This document shows, piece after piece, positions 39,444-47,268 of a stretch of DNA of 47,268 bases. A model generated the notes under the pieces. It had not been told where the DNA came from and did not search any database. It saw only the letters and a program-made list of their open reading frames with translations. How positions within the stretch are numbered: the stretch's first letter is position 1; each line of letters starts with the position of its first letter. The position numbers and the translations under genes are program-made. The stretch comes from Ruminococcus sp. (lineage in GTDB: Bacteria; Bacillota; Clostridia; Oscillospirales; Ruminococcaceae), in contig JAGBNQ010000027.1 in the NCBI GenBank assembly GCA_017634275.1, positions 1 to 47,268 on the forward strand. The letters are read 5' to 3'.

Positions 39444-39878
39444 TTATATATTGTAGTCTATCGTCATTTCCTGCCCGTGCTGAATGATGTCGCGCAGGGT
39501 TATACGGTCGATAACGCCCTTGACAGCCTTGTCAAGCTCCTCCCACACAAAAAGCGTCGGGCACTGATTTGCCCGAGGGCACTGGTTTACCTCGTCATCA
39601 AGGCAGGCAACGGGCGCCATACTCCCCTCGGTAAGCCTTAGTATCATACCTACAGTGTAAAACTCGGGCTCATGCGCAAGCCTGTAGCCGCCCTGCGCAC
39701 CGCGAACGCTTTTCACAAAGCCTGCGCGGTTTAAGAGAATAACTATCTGTTCAAGATATTTTATCGAAATATTCTGACGCTTTGCGATATCCTTAAGCGG
39801 CATAGCGCTGCCGTTATCGTTTATAGCCATATCATACATCATTCTCAAAGCATACCTGCCCTTAGTTGACACCTTCAT
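39444..39878 (-). CDS. Rrf2-family transcriptional regulator (IscR/CymR-like)
   Basis: 144-aa winged-helix regulator. MKVSTKGRYALRMMYDMAIN, ISIKYLEQIVILLNRAGFV and GAQGGYRLA are classic Rrf2 features. Cys92, Cys100 and Cys106 occupy the region where IscR binds its [2Fe-2S] cluster (three Cys near 92-104), so Fe-S or redox sensing is likely, although the first gap is two residues longer than in IscR. Start 39878 follows AAAGGCGG; an in-frame ATG ten codons earlier lacks a site. It has its own consensus promoter and is a single-gene unit. CymR-type cysteine control is the main alternative. Confidence 0.9.
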   Translation of the reverse strand: MKVSTKGRYALRMMYDMAINDNGSAMPLKDIAKRQNISIKYLEQIVILLNRAGFVKSVRGAQGGYRLAHEPEFYTVGMILRLTEGSMAPVACLDDEVNQCPRANQCPTLFVWEELDKAVKGVIDRITLRDIIQHGQEMTIDYNI

Positions 39879-39929
39879 TTTTACACCGCCTTTTATTTTT
39901 TCTATCACCTACGAATTTACTATGTATTT

Positions 39930-39958
39930 ATTATACCCGATTTTACTTAATTTGTCAA
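39930..39958 (-). promoter_or_regulatory. Promoter of the Rrf2 gene
   Basis: TTGACA at 39953-39958 and TATAAT at 39930-39935 on the minus strand, 17-base spacer. Rrf2 regulators often repress themselves, but no clear operator was singled out. Confidence 0.85.
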
Positions 39959-39990
39959 TAGAAAAAGAAAAATAGAAATTTGGTGAAAAA

Positions 39991-40040
39991 CGGGGGTACG
40001 GGGGCACTTTGCTTACTTTGTGAGCAGGCGCTCCCCCGAA
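39991..40040. repeat. Partial copy of the inverted-repeat element
   Basis: About 50 bases matching the reverse complement of the right arm of the element at 14619-14685 (GGGGGTACGGGGGCAC, then GCTTACTTTGTGAGCAGG, then CCCCCGAA). Only this part is present. Confidence 0.7.
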
Positions 40041-40047
40041 AGATCTC

Positions 40048-40078
40048 AGGCACCTATGCATTTTACACATAGGTGCCT
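40048..40078 (-). terminator. Hairpin after the GH26 gene
   Basis: Perfect AGGCACCTATG/CATAGGTGCCT stem (11 pairs) with a nine-base loop. No proper T-run follows on the minus strand, so termination is likely but not certain. Confidence 0.6.
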
Positions 40079-40090
40079 TAAGATCGGTTA

Positions 40091-41770
40091 CTATTCTATC
40101 GGCCATGCCTTAAGATCGGGCAGCTCGTCAAGTGTAAGAACTCTGTCGTGATCCATAAGCTTTGTGAAGTATTCAAGCGAATTATGCTCACAGCCGAGCT
40201 GGAAATCCTTAAGCGCGAACTCGCCGTTCCATGTGCAGTAGTATGACCACCTTATCCCCTCGGACATACATGAGTCGGGGTCGGGTATACTGCCGTTTTC
40301 TGTCATGGCAACTATCTTGTTGGTCGAGGGGGTGTTCTTTGTGTAATCCCAAAGCCCCTTCTGCGGCGAGTGGTCGCCGTGAACCTCGGGGTAGCTGTCA
40401 TAGCCGACTATATCCACATACTCATCACCGGGGTAGTAATCAACATTCTGCCCGTTCCATACCCAGATAAGGTTGTTGCAGTGGTGAACGTTTGTGAGCC
40501 TGTCATACATAAGTTTCCAAAGCTCTTTGTAAGCCTCAGCACCCGATGATCCCCACCAGAACCAGGGGTTGTTCCACTTCGGGTCACCGCCGCCCTCATG
40601 CAGCGGCCTCCAGAGTATCGGAACGTGGTTGTCATCAAGCTCCTGAAGATACATAGCTATCGAGTCGATATCTCTTATAAGGTATTCATAGCCCTCGGGG
40701 TCCTCGCCGTTTAAAGCCTTTGCAAGCGAGAAATTGGTCTTATCACTGTAAAAGCCCTCCCACCAGGCGGCGCCGTTGTATTCAAGATACGGCTCGGGCG
40801 CGTTCCAGTGCCAGCACATTGTAACTATGCCGTTTCGGTTTAAATACCAGTCCTCGGCGGTCTGAACTATCATTCCCGGGCTTGAGCCGTGGGCAACTCT
40901 TGACGGAGATGCCTCTATAAGGTCAAGACCCATAATAGCAGGGTACTTGCCGAGCTTGTAGTCATATTCCGAGAACTCGGCGCTGTCAACGCCCCTGTTA
41001 TCGGCAGCATACTGCCCCGATATGATATACTTTCCGTAAACATCGCACAAAAAGCTGTAAAGGCGCTTTGTTTCGTCGGTAGCGTTGGGGTTTGAAAGCG
41101 TTTTTGATACCTCAAACTGAGTAAGGTCTACCGCCTTTGCGCCCGTTATCTTTATATTATCAACAAAAAAGCTGCCGTTTTTAGCCTTTATACCTATTTT
41201 GTGCTTGCCCTTTGTTACATTCACCTTTTCTGCGGTGAAGTCGGCAAACTTATCACTTTCGACCACAAAGGTGCTTGTTTCAGCCCCGTCAATGGTGATA
41301 AAGTTTTCGCTTTTACCCGTTGAGTTTGCAGCCCTTACAATAAAGTCATAGCTGCCGTCGCAGGGGAACTCGCCCTCAATCTCAAAGCCGTCGCCATTGC
41401 TGCCGAGTGCTGCAAAGCCCTTGCCCGTGAATTCGCCGAACTTTTTAAGCTCTATCGTCTTGCCGCTGATAAGGTATTCACCGTCCTCAGCCTCAAGACT
41501 AAGCTCAAAATCCTCGGGGATATCCGATTTGTTCTGAACGTCCGAGAGGTCAAAATCACCCCTTGTTTCGGTAACAGCCTCCATTGGAACGTCCACACGC
41601 TCTCTTGTGGTAACAGCGGAAATGCCGCTTTCAGACGAGCTGTCGGATGATGATGATGAGCCGCTGCTGTCAGCGCCCGATGATGAGCTGTCGGTACTGC
41701 CGCATGAGCACATAGCGAGCATTACCGCAGCGGTAAGTGCGCAGATACTGCGCTTAGAGTTTCTTTTCAT
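40091..41770 (-). CDS. GH26 beta-mannanase lipoprotein with N-terminal carbohydrate-binding-like domain
   Basis: 559-aa surface enzyme. A lipoprotein signal (AVMLAMCSC) and Ser-rich linker (about 22-50) are followed by a CBM35-like beta domain (about 80-210: LSLEAEDGEYLISG, then FFVDNIKITGA) and a GH26 catalytic domain. The acid/base Glu is in WRPLHEGGGDPKW and the nucleophile Glu in AMTENGS; CWHWNAPEP and NPWFWWG shape the site. GH26 enzymes cut beta-mannans such as galactomannan in plant cell walls. It follows a glycosyltransferase gene by 30 bases. It is membrane-anchored and has no dockerin. Confidence 0.93.
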   Translation of the reverse strand: MKRNSKRSICALTAAVMLAMCSCGSTDSSSSGADSSGSSSSSDSSSESGISAVTTRERVDVPMEAVTETRGDFDLSDVQNKSDIPEDFELSLEAEDGEYLISGKTIELKKFGEFTGKGFAALGSNGDGFEIEGEFPCDGSYDFIVRAANSTGKSENFITIDGAETSTFVVESDKFADFTAEKVNVTKGKHKIGIKAKNGSFFVDNIKITGAKAVDLTQFEVSKTLSNPNATDETKRLYSFLCDVYGKYIISGQYAADNRGVDSAEFSEYDYKLGKYPAIMGLDLIEASPSRVAHGSSPGMIVQTAEDWYLNRNGIVTMCWHWNAPEPYLEYNGAAWWEGFYSDKTNFSLAKALNGEDPEGYEYLIRDIDSIAMYLQELDDNHVPILWRPLHEGGGDPKWNNPWFWWGSSGAEAYKELWKLMYDRLTNVHHCNNLIWVWNGQNVDYYPGDEYVDIVGYDSYPEVHGDHSPQKGLWDYTKNTPSTNKIVAMTENGSIPDPDSCMSEGIRWSYYCTWNGEFALKDFQLGCEHNSLEYFTKLMDHDRVLTLDELPDLKAWPIE

Positions 41771-41800
41771 AAAATGTTTCCTTTCAATTAGCCGATAAAG

Positions 41801-42637
41801 TTATTTTCGTAAAAACTTCCTGTAAAAAAAATCAGTAAAGCGTGTTGGCAGTATAAACAGCAAAAGCTGCGCCGTCACGGGGATAAGAAAATCAAATAAT
41901 GACGAAAAGCCCGATTTATATATCCTGTGCCTTACTGTTATAAACGATTTGGTATTTGCCCAGTGGCGCTTTTTGCGGTAGCTTTCGGACACTCTGTAGC
42001 GCACGAGCATCTTAGGCAGGTTCTGCGCCTTTGCGCCTTTTTGCAGCATTCTCACGGCGAACTCATAATCCGAGCAGTGTGCAAGGTCACTGTAACCGCC
42101 TGCCGCAAATGCCTTTGATTTACGGAATGCGACAGTCTGTCTGTTAAAGGGGTTGCGGCGCTTAGCGTATTTCATTATCTCGCTGTGGTGCAGGGGGCAT
42201 TTTTTAAGTGCTAAGACCTTGCCCGTTTCGCTGTCAAACTCCTCCACCCAGCCGCCTAAGATATCAAGCTCGGGGTCAAGTGCGAAAACGCGCATCTGCG
42301 CCTCGCAGCGGTCAGGCTCGGAGATATCGTCAGAATCCATTTTGATAATGAATTTATTTGAGCAGGCTGCTATGCCGATATTGAGTGCCGCGCCGAGCGA
42401 CATATCCTCCTCAGTGCGGATAATGCGGAAAATGCTCTTATACTCGCTCTGAAAGCTTTTGGCTATGATGTTCAGCTCATTTGTAAGCTTTCCGTCACAC
42501 ACGAGCACGAATTCCGACGGCGGATAGGTCTGCATAAGCATACTTTCAAGGCTGTCGTTAAAATTAGCGGGTATCTCCTTCTCATAGACGCACATCAGTG
42601 CAGAATATGATGGCAGCCGTTCATTTGAGCTTACCAT
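41801..42637 (-). CDS. Family 2 glycosyltransferase
   Basis: 278-aa GT-A glycosyltransferase. ALMCVYEKEIPANFNDSLES is the nucleotide-binding start, IIKMDSDDISEPDRCE holds the DxD metal motif, and RQTVAFRKSKAFAAGGY with HCSDYEFAVRM forms the acceptor region. Two hydrophobic segments near the C-terminus (about 240-275) anchor it to the membrane. The best family resemblance is to WfgS/capsule-type transferases that build surface polysaccharides. It is promoted by a TTGACA-18-TATAAT promoter divergent from the dockerin gene and leads the unit with GH26. Confidence 0.88.
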   Translation of the reverse strand: MVSSNERLPSYSALMCVYEKEIPANFNDSLESMLMQTYPPSEFVLVCDGKLTNELNIIAKSFQSEYKSIFRIIRTEEDMSLGAALNIGIAACSNKFIIKMDSDDISEPDRCEAQMRVFALDPELDILGGWVEEFDSETGKVLALKKCPLHHSEIMKYAKRRNPFNRQTVAFRKSKAFAAGGYSDLAHCSDYEFAVRMLQKGAKAQNLPKMLVRYRVSESYRKKRHWANTKSFITVRHRIYKSGFSSLFDFLIPVTAQLLLFILPTRFTDFFYRKFLRK

Positions 42638-42673
42638 ATATCGACCCCGCTTTCATGACTTTAATATATAATG

Positions 42674-42703
42674 ATTATATCATAAATTATACTGCCGTGT
42701 CAA
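42674..42703 (-). promoter_or_regulatory. Promoter of the glycosyltransferase-GH26 unit
   Basis: TTGACA at 42698-42703 and TATAAT at 42674-42679 on the minus strand, 18-base spacer. It is about 37 bases upstream of the glycosyltransferase start and divergent from the dockerin promoter. Confidence 0.8.
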
Positions 42704-42733
42704 GAGGATTTATGGCAAATTGCACAAATCATC

Positions 42734-42762
42734 TTGACAATCGAGCGGTAAAATGTTATAAT
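42734..42762 (+). promoter_or_regulatory. Promoter of the dockerin gene
   Basis: TTGACA at 42734-42739 and TATAAT at 42757-42762 with a 17-base spacer. The two divergent -35 boxes are 30 bases apart, so a shared regulator between them is possible. Confidence 0.85.
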
Positions 42763-42798
42763 TATTTTACCAATTATTTAATAAAGGAGAGGCGCTAT

Positions 42799-44319
42799 AT
42801 GAAAAGGCTTATATCCACAGTCACGGCTTTTATGATGATATTTACTCTTGCTTTGATCCTCCCCGAAGGGGCGCTAAGGGCAGGGGCGGCTAATAAGTTC
42901 AGCGGCAGCTTTTATATGGGCTATTATGATTGGGACGAGGTATCGGGTGCTAAGGATTACCGCGTTACGTTTGAATCAACAAAGCAGTCGGGCAGCTTTA
43001 CCACAACAAAGCCCGAATTCAAGTTGGCAGACTATTTTACTTACAAGGGCTATCTTTATTCCTTTAAGATATATGCAAGAAACAGCAGCGGCAGCACGAT
43101 CGCCGAAAGCTATCTTGATTATTGGAGCGATACCGCCGAGATAACGGGCGTTAAGCTCTCCGCTGACCTGACAAAGCTTGAATGGGACGCTTTTGAGGGA
43201 GATTATGAGGAATATAGTATAAACATATTTTACCCGGGCGGCGCAGGCGGCTTTGATGTCGAAAAGGGCGTTACAAGCGCAAACCTGCTTGAGAAAATGG
43301 CAGATCAAAACCGACCAACAGGCACCTACAGTGTAAATATTGCCGCCACCCTCCGCGAAGGCTATACACGCAGAATGGGCTGGAGCGAAGAGATATCCTT
43401 TGAATATGAAAGCCAAAACAAATATGTCAGCAAAACAAGCGTGACGGTCGATCTGCCTGCGGTGGGGCAGACACCTGCCGATATAACCGATAAAAATGTA
43501 AATATAGTAATTAACGACGGCAAGGAATATACCTCTGATTATTTAAGGATGTATGTTTTGGAATGGAAAAGAAAAGACTCTGGTTCGACAGGCTTTGTTA
43601 CGATGAAAGATAATGAAGTATTTGAAAAGGATACGGAGTACAGGCTATGGGTCATTATATACCTTAATAACGGCTGCTATATGGATCGGGACATTGCGTA
43701 TGACAAGGGCGATTATTCATCATCTGTAAACGGCACAGATGCAAGAATGATAAATATGAGCGCTTTGAAGCAGTATTATCTTGAATATACATTCACGCCA
43801 AAGTCAGCGATCGACAGAGTTGACCTGACCCTCACAGAGCCGAAGGCAGGCGAAAAGCCCGACAATACCGCAGCAGTCACAAAGGGCGAGGCAAAGGTCA
43901 CATTGGTACAATGGACGGAAAACAATGCACTTGCCGACACCTTCGAGGAGGGCAAGACATATAATGCAAGACTGGTGCTTTCACCGCTTGAAGGCTATAC
44001 ATTTACCGAGGACACCAAAGTTTACTTTAACGGCAAGCAGGCAGATGTATGGGCGCTGATGCCGATTTTCGGGGGATATAAAGGAAATGTCATATATACC
44101 CTTGACTTTGACTGCAAGGGTGCACGCATTCCGGGAGATGCAACGGACGACGGCAAGGTAAACATTGCAGACGTTATCAGAATACAGCAAAAGCTCGCAG
44201 GCTGGAAAGTTAAGATAAACGAACAAAATTCCGACGTAACGGGCGACGGAAAGGTAAATATAGCGGACGTTATACGCATTCAGCAAAAGCTGGCAGGCTG
44301 GAAGGTAACGCTAAAATAA
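42799..44319 (+). CDS. Secreted type I dockerin protein with beta-sandwich repeats
   Basis: 506-aa exported protein. A signal peptide (about 1-32, ending near GALRAGAA) is followed by two fibronectin-III-like modules (about 35-210), less clear beta-rich regions (about 215-440) and a C-terminal type I dockerin (about 450-503). The dockerin has two nearly identical calcium loops: DGKVNIADVIRIQQKLAGWK occurs twice without change. Dockerins plug into cohesins on cellulosome scaffolds. No catalytic domain is recognisable. AAAGGAGAGG precedes the ATG. It is probably co-transcribed with the DUF4261-like gene 18 bases downstream. Confidence 0.88.
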   Translation: MKRLISTVTAFMMIFTLALILPEGALRAGAANKFSGSFYMGYYDWDEVSGAKDYRVTFESTKQSGSFTTTKPEFKLADYFTYKGYLYSFKIYARNSSGSTIAESYLDYWSDTAEITGVKLSADLTKLEWDAFEGDYEEYSINIFYPGGAGGFDVEKGVTSANLLEKMADQNRPTGTYSVNIAATLREGYTRRMGWSEEISFEYESQNKYVSKTSVTVDLPAVGQTPADITDKNVNIVINDGKEYTSDYLRMYVLEWKRKDSGSTGFVTMKDNEVFEKDTEYRLWVIIYLNNGCYMDRDIAYDKGDYSSSVNGTDARMINMSALKQYYLEYTFTPKSAIDRVDLTLTEPKAGEKPDNTAAVTKGEAKVTLVQWTENNALADTFEEGKTYNARLVLSPLEGYTFTEDTKVYFNGKQADVWALMPIFGGYKGNVIYTLDFDCKGARIPGDATDDGKVNIADVIRIQQKLAGWKVKINEQNSDVTGDGKVNIADVIRIQQKLAGWKVTLK

Positions 44320-44337
44320 ATTATCGGAGGAATAACA

Positions 44338-45114
44338 ATGGCAAAGGATCTTAACCCCTCACAGGAAAAAAGTGTGCTTAGCAATATGCTGGGCTTTGTG
44401 CTTTTAAAGGACGCAAATTTCGACTGGCCGCGTTTTCGCAAGGCGCTTGCGGACGAGTGGCATTTAGACATCTCAAACGACGAGGTCAAGGACGGCTCGG
44501 TGGTGCTGAGGATAAATGATATGCTCGTGGCCTGCTCGCTGATGCCTAACCCCGTGCCTGACGGCGAGGCCGAGGCTAACGCTAAAAACAGCGTTGTCTG
44601 GAAGAACGCACAGGAAGAGGTCGCAAAGCACAAGGCGCACTGCATGATAGCTATCATGTCAAAAAACGGCACGGCGGTAGAGCAGGCCGAGCTTTTTGCA
44701 AAGGTAGCGGCGGCAATGCTCAGCCTTAAAAATGCGATAGGTATTTACAAATACCCGACGGTTTATCAGGCGCAGTTTTACCGCGATATGGCACAAAGCA
44801 TGAATCACGGTGAGTTCCCCACGCCGATAGCTATCCATGTGGGAATGTACCTCTCCGAGGGGAAGATGAACGCATACACCAGCGGAATGCAGTTTTTCGG
44901 CAAGGACGAGATAGAGGTCATCGGCTCGCTTGCACAGCCGGGTGAGCTTTACGGGTTTATGCTGTCAATTGCCGAGTATGTCATCTTGGAGGACGCGGTT
45001 TTGCAGCCGGGTGAAACGATAGGCTTTACCGAGGAGCAAAAGCTCCTCATTACAAAAAGCGCAGGCGTTGCAATGCCTATCGAAACTATCAAGATAGGCT
45101 TTATGCAGGGATAG
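44338..45114 (+). CDS. DUF4261-like protein
   Basis: 258-aa soluble protein without signal peptide. I recognise the DUF4261 type from the opening (NMLGFVLLKDANFDWPRFRKAL), the middle (CMIAIMSKNGTAVEQAELFAKV) and the end (GYxxx-like AEYVILEDAVLQPGETIGF). The family has no known function and often occurs in Firmicutes. CGGAGGAA is 6 bases before the ATG. Directly after the dockerin gene, before a bidirectional terminator. A cytoplasmic protein co-transcribed with a cellulosomal one is unexpected and may reflect read-through rather than a functional link. Confidence 0.72.
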   Translation: MAKDLNPSQEKSVLSNMLGFVLLKDANFDWPRFRKALADEWHLDISNDEVKDGSVVLRINDMLVACSLMPNPVPDGEAEANAKNSVVWKNAQEEVAKHKAHCMIAIMSKNGTAVEQAELFAKVAAAMLSLKNAIGIYKYPTVYQAQFYRDMAQSMNHGEFPTPIAIHVGMYLSEGKMNAYTSGMQFFGKDEIEVIGSLAQPGELYGFMLSIAEYVILEDAVLQPGETIGFTEEQKLLITKSAGVAMPIETIKIGFMQG

Positions 45115-45141
45115 ATGTGCTAAATAGCAACAGCAAATAAA

Positions 45142-45177
45142 AACTCCCCTGAAAGGAAAATACCTTTCGGGGGAGTT
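45142..45177. terminator. Bidirectional terminator between DUF4261-like gene and serA
   Basis: Stem AACTCCCC-GAAAGG/CCTTTCGGGGGAGTT (one bulge) with a short A/T loop. It ends two convergent genes. Confidence 0.9.
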
Positions 45178-45191
45178 ATTCATTATCGGGA

Positions 45192-46343
45192 TCAAAGAAC
45201 TCTTACTCTTACAACACCGTCGATAGCCTTGATAGCGTCGATATCGGCATCGCCCTTGACATCGAGCATTGTGTAAGCCCAGTCCTTCTTGGACTTGTTT
45301 ACCATGTTCTCAATGTTAGCGCCCTTGTCAGCAACAGCCGCTGTTATCTGAGTGATAAGCGCAGGAACGTTCTTGTGGAGAACGCATACGAGTTTGTCAG
45401 CAGTTTTAACAAGCTCTGCATTCGGGAAGTTAACGGAATTTCTGATCGTTCCTCTCTCAATGTAGTCGATAAGCTCATCGGCTGCCATTACGGCGCAGTT
45501 GTCCTCACTCTCCTCGGTAGATGCGCCGAGGTGAGGGATAGCTACAACGTTCTCAACGCCTAAAACAGCGTCAGACGGGAAGTCAACAACATATCTTGCA
45601 GCCTTGCCCGATGCAAGTGCAGCCTTGATAGCGTCAGCGTTTACAAGCTCACCTCTTGCAAAGTTAAGGATCCTTACGCCGTCCTTGCAAAGAGCAAGTG
45701 TGTCAGCGTTTATTGTGTCCTTAGTATCAGCATTGTAGGGGAGGTGGAGCGAGATATAGTCGCTCTCGGCATAAATATCGTTAACATTGTTTGTTACCTT
45801 TACCTGGGGCTTAAGGTTAAGAGCAGCGCCTACGGACAGGAACGGGTCATAGCCGATAACGTTCATGCCGAGTGAGATAGCGATATTTGCAAGCTTGCCG
45901 CCGATAGCGCCAAGGCCGATAAGACCCAAGGTCTTGCCCATTATCTCGTTGCCTGCGAAGTTTGACTTGCCTTTTTCTACAAGCTTGCCGACCTCGTCGC
46001 CCTGACCCTTAAGTGTCTGAGCCCAGGTGATAGCCTCGGGGATCTTACGGGACGCTAAAAGAAGACCGCAAACCGCAAGCTCCTTAACAGCGTTAGCATT
46101 AGCGCCGGGGGTGTTGAAAACAACGATGCCCTGCTCTGCGCACTTGTCAACGGGAATGTTGTTAGTGCCTGCGCCTGCTCTTGCTATAGCAAGGAGGTTA
46201 TCCTTAAATTCCATATCGTGCATTTTAGCCGATCTTACCATTACCGCCTCGGGAGCGTCGCAGTTATCCGAAACTGCATAATCAGCGCCGAACTTGCTTG
46301 TTCCGCAGGCAGCTATTTTATTGAGTGTCAATACGTTTATCAT
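45192..46343 (-). CDS. serA: D-3-phosphoglycerate dehydrogenase
   Basis: 383-aa enzyme for the first step of serine synthesis: 3-phosphoglycerate to 3-phosphohydroxypyruvate with NAD. The Rossmann motif GLIGLGAIGGKLA lies near 140, the catalytic Arg in NFARGELVNADAI, the Glu region at ENVVAIPHLGASTEESE with the catalytic His, and a C-terminal ACT domain (about 315-383, VLHKNVPALITQITAAVADKGANIENM). This is the short ACT-containing form of Firmicutes. It lies after serC and the small DUF6440-like gene on the same strand, so all three form a likely serine unit. Confidence 0.95.
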   Translation of the reverse strand: MINVLTLNKIAACGTSKFGADYAVSDNCDAPEAVMVRSAKMHDMEFKDNLLAIARAGAGTNNIPVDKCAEQGIVVFNTPGANANAVKELAVCGLLLASRKIPEAITWAQTLKGQGDEVGKLVEKGKSNFAGNEIMGKTLGLIGLGAIGGKLANIAISLGMNVIGYDPFLSVGAALNLKPQVKVTNNVNDIYAESDYISLHLPYNADTKDTINADTLALCKDGVRILNFARGELVNADAIKAALASGKAARYVVDFPSDAVLGVENVVAIPHLGASTEESEDNCAVMAADELIDYIERGTIRNSVNFPNAELVKTADKLVCVLHKNVPALITQITAAVADKGANIENMVNKSKKDWAYTMLDVKGDADIDAIKAIDGVVRVRVL

Positions 46344-46376
46344 TTTGGTTCAGTCCTTTTCTGTCAATGAAGTTTA

Positions 46377-46571
46377 TTATTCATCAAAGTCATTTATCGG
46401 GGTGACAACAGGCTTGCCGTCGCGGTCAAGCAGAGGTGTTAGCCCTCCTGCATTGCCTTCGGAAACAAAAAGATAATTAACGCCCGTTTCGCGGTCAACG
46501 AATATTTCCTTTGTGGTCACAAAGCCCTCATCGGAAAAAGTTTTTACAAAGCGCTCTTGTTTCTTTGCCAT
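46377..46571 (-). CDS. Small DUF6440-like protein between serC and serA
   Basis: 64-aa protein beginning MAKKQERFVKTFSDEGFVTT and containing EIFVDRETGVNYLFVSEGNA and GGLTPLLDRDGKPVV. The pattern matches the small clostridial DUF6440 group (by-eye recognition). It appears to be a single beta-rich domain with no signal peptide. Start 46571 has GGAG 9 bases upstream; a longer frame starting at 46613 has no site. Function unknown; the position suggests co-expression with serine synthesis. Confidence 0.75.
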   Translation of the reverse strand: MAKKQERFVKTFSDEGFVTTKEIFVDRETGVNYLFVSEGNAGGLTPLLDRDGKPVVTPINDFDE

Positions 46572-46587
46572 AATTATCACTCCATAT

Positions 46588-46646
46588 AAAAAGGCGGAGC
46601 GCAGCGACTTCATAAATACCGCTGAAGGCGCACCGCCATTTTTATT
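46588..46646 (-). terminator. Hairpin between serC and the small gene
   Basis: Long imperfect inverted repeat GGCGGTGCGC...CAGCG with CGCTGCGCTCCGCC, followed by TTTTTATA on the minus strand. The next gene is on the same strand 17 bases on, so partial termination is likely. Confidence 0.6.
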
Positions 46647-46683
46647 GATTATTTATTCTTTATAGCCGAACAAAGTGAAGTGC

Positions 46684-47268
46684 TTACGAGTTCTCAGCCT
46701 CGAACTTCTTCATGAATTCTACGAGCTTTTCAACGCCCTCGATAGGCATAGCGTTGTAGATAGATGCTCTCATACCGCCGACAGTTCTGTGACCCTTAAG
46801 GTTCTCAAAGCCTGCTGCCTTAGCCTCTGCAACAAACTTAGCATCAAGATCAGCGTCGCCCGTTACGAAGGGAACATTCATGATAGAGCGGTCTTCCTTA
46901 ACGACTGTGCCCTTGAACATCTTGCTCTCATCAAGGAAATCATAAAGGATCTTAGCCTTCTTTTCGTTGTGAGCCTTCATGCCCTCAAGGCCGCCCATTT
47001 TCTTTATCCACTTGAACACCTTGCCGCAGATATAGATGCCGTAGCAGGGGGGAGTGTTGTAAAGCGAGCCGTTGTCAGCCTGGATCTTCCAGTCACACAT
47101 TGTAGGTGTCTGCTTGAATGCAGGGCCGTCAGCGATAAGGTCCTCTCTTACGATAACGATCTGAACGCCCGAAGGACCGACATTTTTCTGAACGCCGCCG
47201 TAGATAACGCCGTACTTTGTTACATCTACAGGCTCGGAAAGGAAGCAGGAGGATACGTCTGCTACGAG
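46684..47268 (-). CDS. serC: Phosphoserine aminotransferase (3' part, cut by window edge)
   Basis: The last 194 codons of serC; the start lies beyond the window's right edge. The frame is open to the edge with [19 protein letters not shown], the PLP-lysine region [41 protein letters not shown], and the C-terminal domain ending [10 protein letters not shown]. SerC converts 3-phosphohydroxypyruvate to phosphoserine with glutamate, the step after SerA. An internal ATG at 47100 is not the true start because the conserved PLP site lies before it. Confidence 0.95.
   Translation of the reverse strand, partial: LVADVSSCFLSEPVDVTKYGVIYGGVQKNVGPSGVQIVIVREDLIADGPAFKQTPTMCDWKIQADNGSLYNTPPCYGIYICGKVFKWIKKMGGLEGMKAHNEKKAKILYDFLDESKMFKGTVVKEDRSIMNVPFVTGDADLDAKFVAEAKAAGFENLKGHRTVGGMRASIYNAMPIEGVEKLVEFMKKFEAENS

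Noticed and set aside
46684..47100. A complete 138-codon gene starting at 47100
   Set aside because: The frame continues to the window edge, and the conserved PLP-lysine region of SerC lies upstream of that ATG, so it is an internal methionine.

Overview
The window looks like chromosomal DNA of an anaerobic, low-GC Gram-positive of the Ruminococcus type (Oscillospiraceae). The clues are strong GGAGG-type ribosome sites, TTGACA/TATAAT promoters with 17-base spacers, a type I dockerin protein, a lipoprotein GH26 mannanase, teichoic-acid genes, and the rpmH-rnpA-yidD-yidC-jag and mnmG/rsmG housekeeping groups. No rRNA, tRNA, CRISPR array, transposase or phage gene was seen.

Region 1 (12-14312, minus strand) is a 15-gene run behind one consensus promoter. 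It begins with FTR1 permease, P19-like lipoprotein, DUF2318 membrane protein, two FtsX-type permeases and an ATPase, the gene order of the Campylobacter p19 iron-uptake operon. Two proteins with FMN-attachment motifs follow, then cytochrome b, flavoprotein and Fe-S subunits of a fumarate reductase/succinate dehydrogenase-type complex, a transglutaminase-like protein, a DUF4418 protein and a second ABC exporter-like pair. The simplest reading is an envelope iron-acquisition system joined to a flavin-based electron-transfer chain. An array of TTAG-N6-CTAA-like palindromes around the promoter suggests metal (DtxR-family) control. Region 2 (14440-14700) is a non-coding inverted-repeat element.

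Region 3 (14733-26934, minus) is a cell-wall polymer cluster behind one promoter: three CDP-glycerol/ribitol phosphotransferase-family proteins, an IspD/TarI cytidylyltransferase, an SDR epimerase, LicD, TagD, an O-acyltransferase and a CE2-like esterase. Region 4 (27015-30209, minus) is rpmH-rnpA-yidD-yidC-jag; rpmH (44 codons) is annotated from sequence. Then comes a lone NAD-dependent epimerase.

Region 5 (31401-39398, plus) starts with an AlgI-like MBOAT protein lacking the usual histidines and an AlgJ/DHHW-like protein whose catalytic domain is replaced by a threonine-rich tail. These are followed by two radical SAM genes, mnmG, a small four-cysteine protein and rsmG. Four ~300-bp cassettes sit between these genes. 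Each has a consensus promoter, a Shine-Dalgarno sequence locked in a covarying hairpin, a 28-29 codon hydrophobic peptide, a shared terminator and a convergent consensus promoter for an antisense RNA. They look like type I toxin-antitoxin loci and are the most striking feature here.

Region 6 (39405-47268) holds an Rrf2 regulator, GH26 mannanase, glycosyltransferase, dockerin protein with a DUF4261-like neighbour, serA, a small DUF6440-like gene and the 3' part of serC, cut by the window end.
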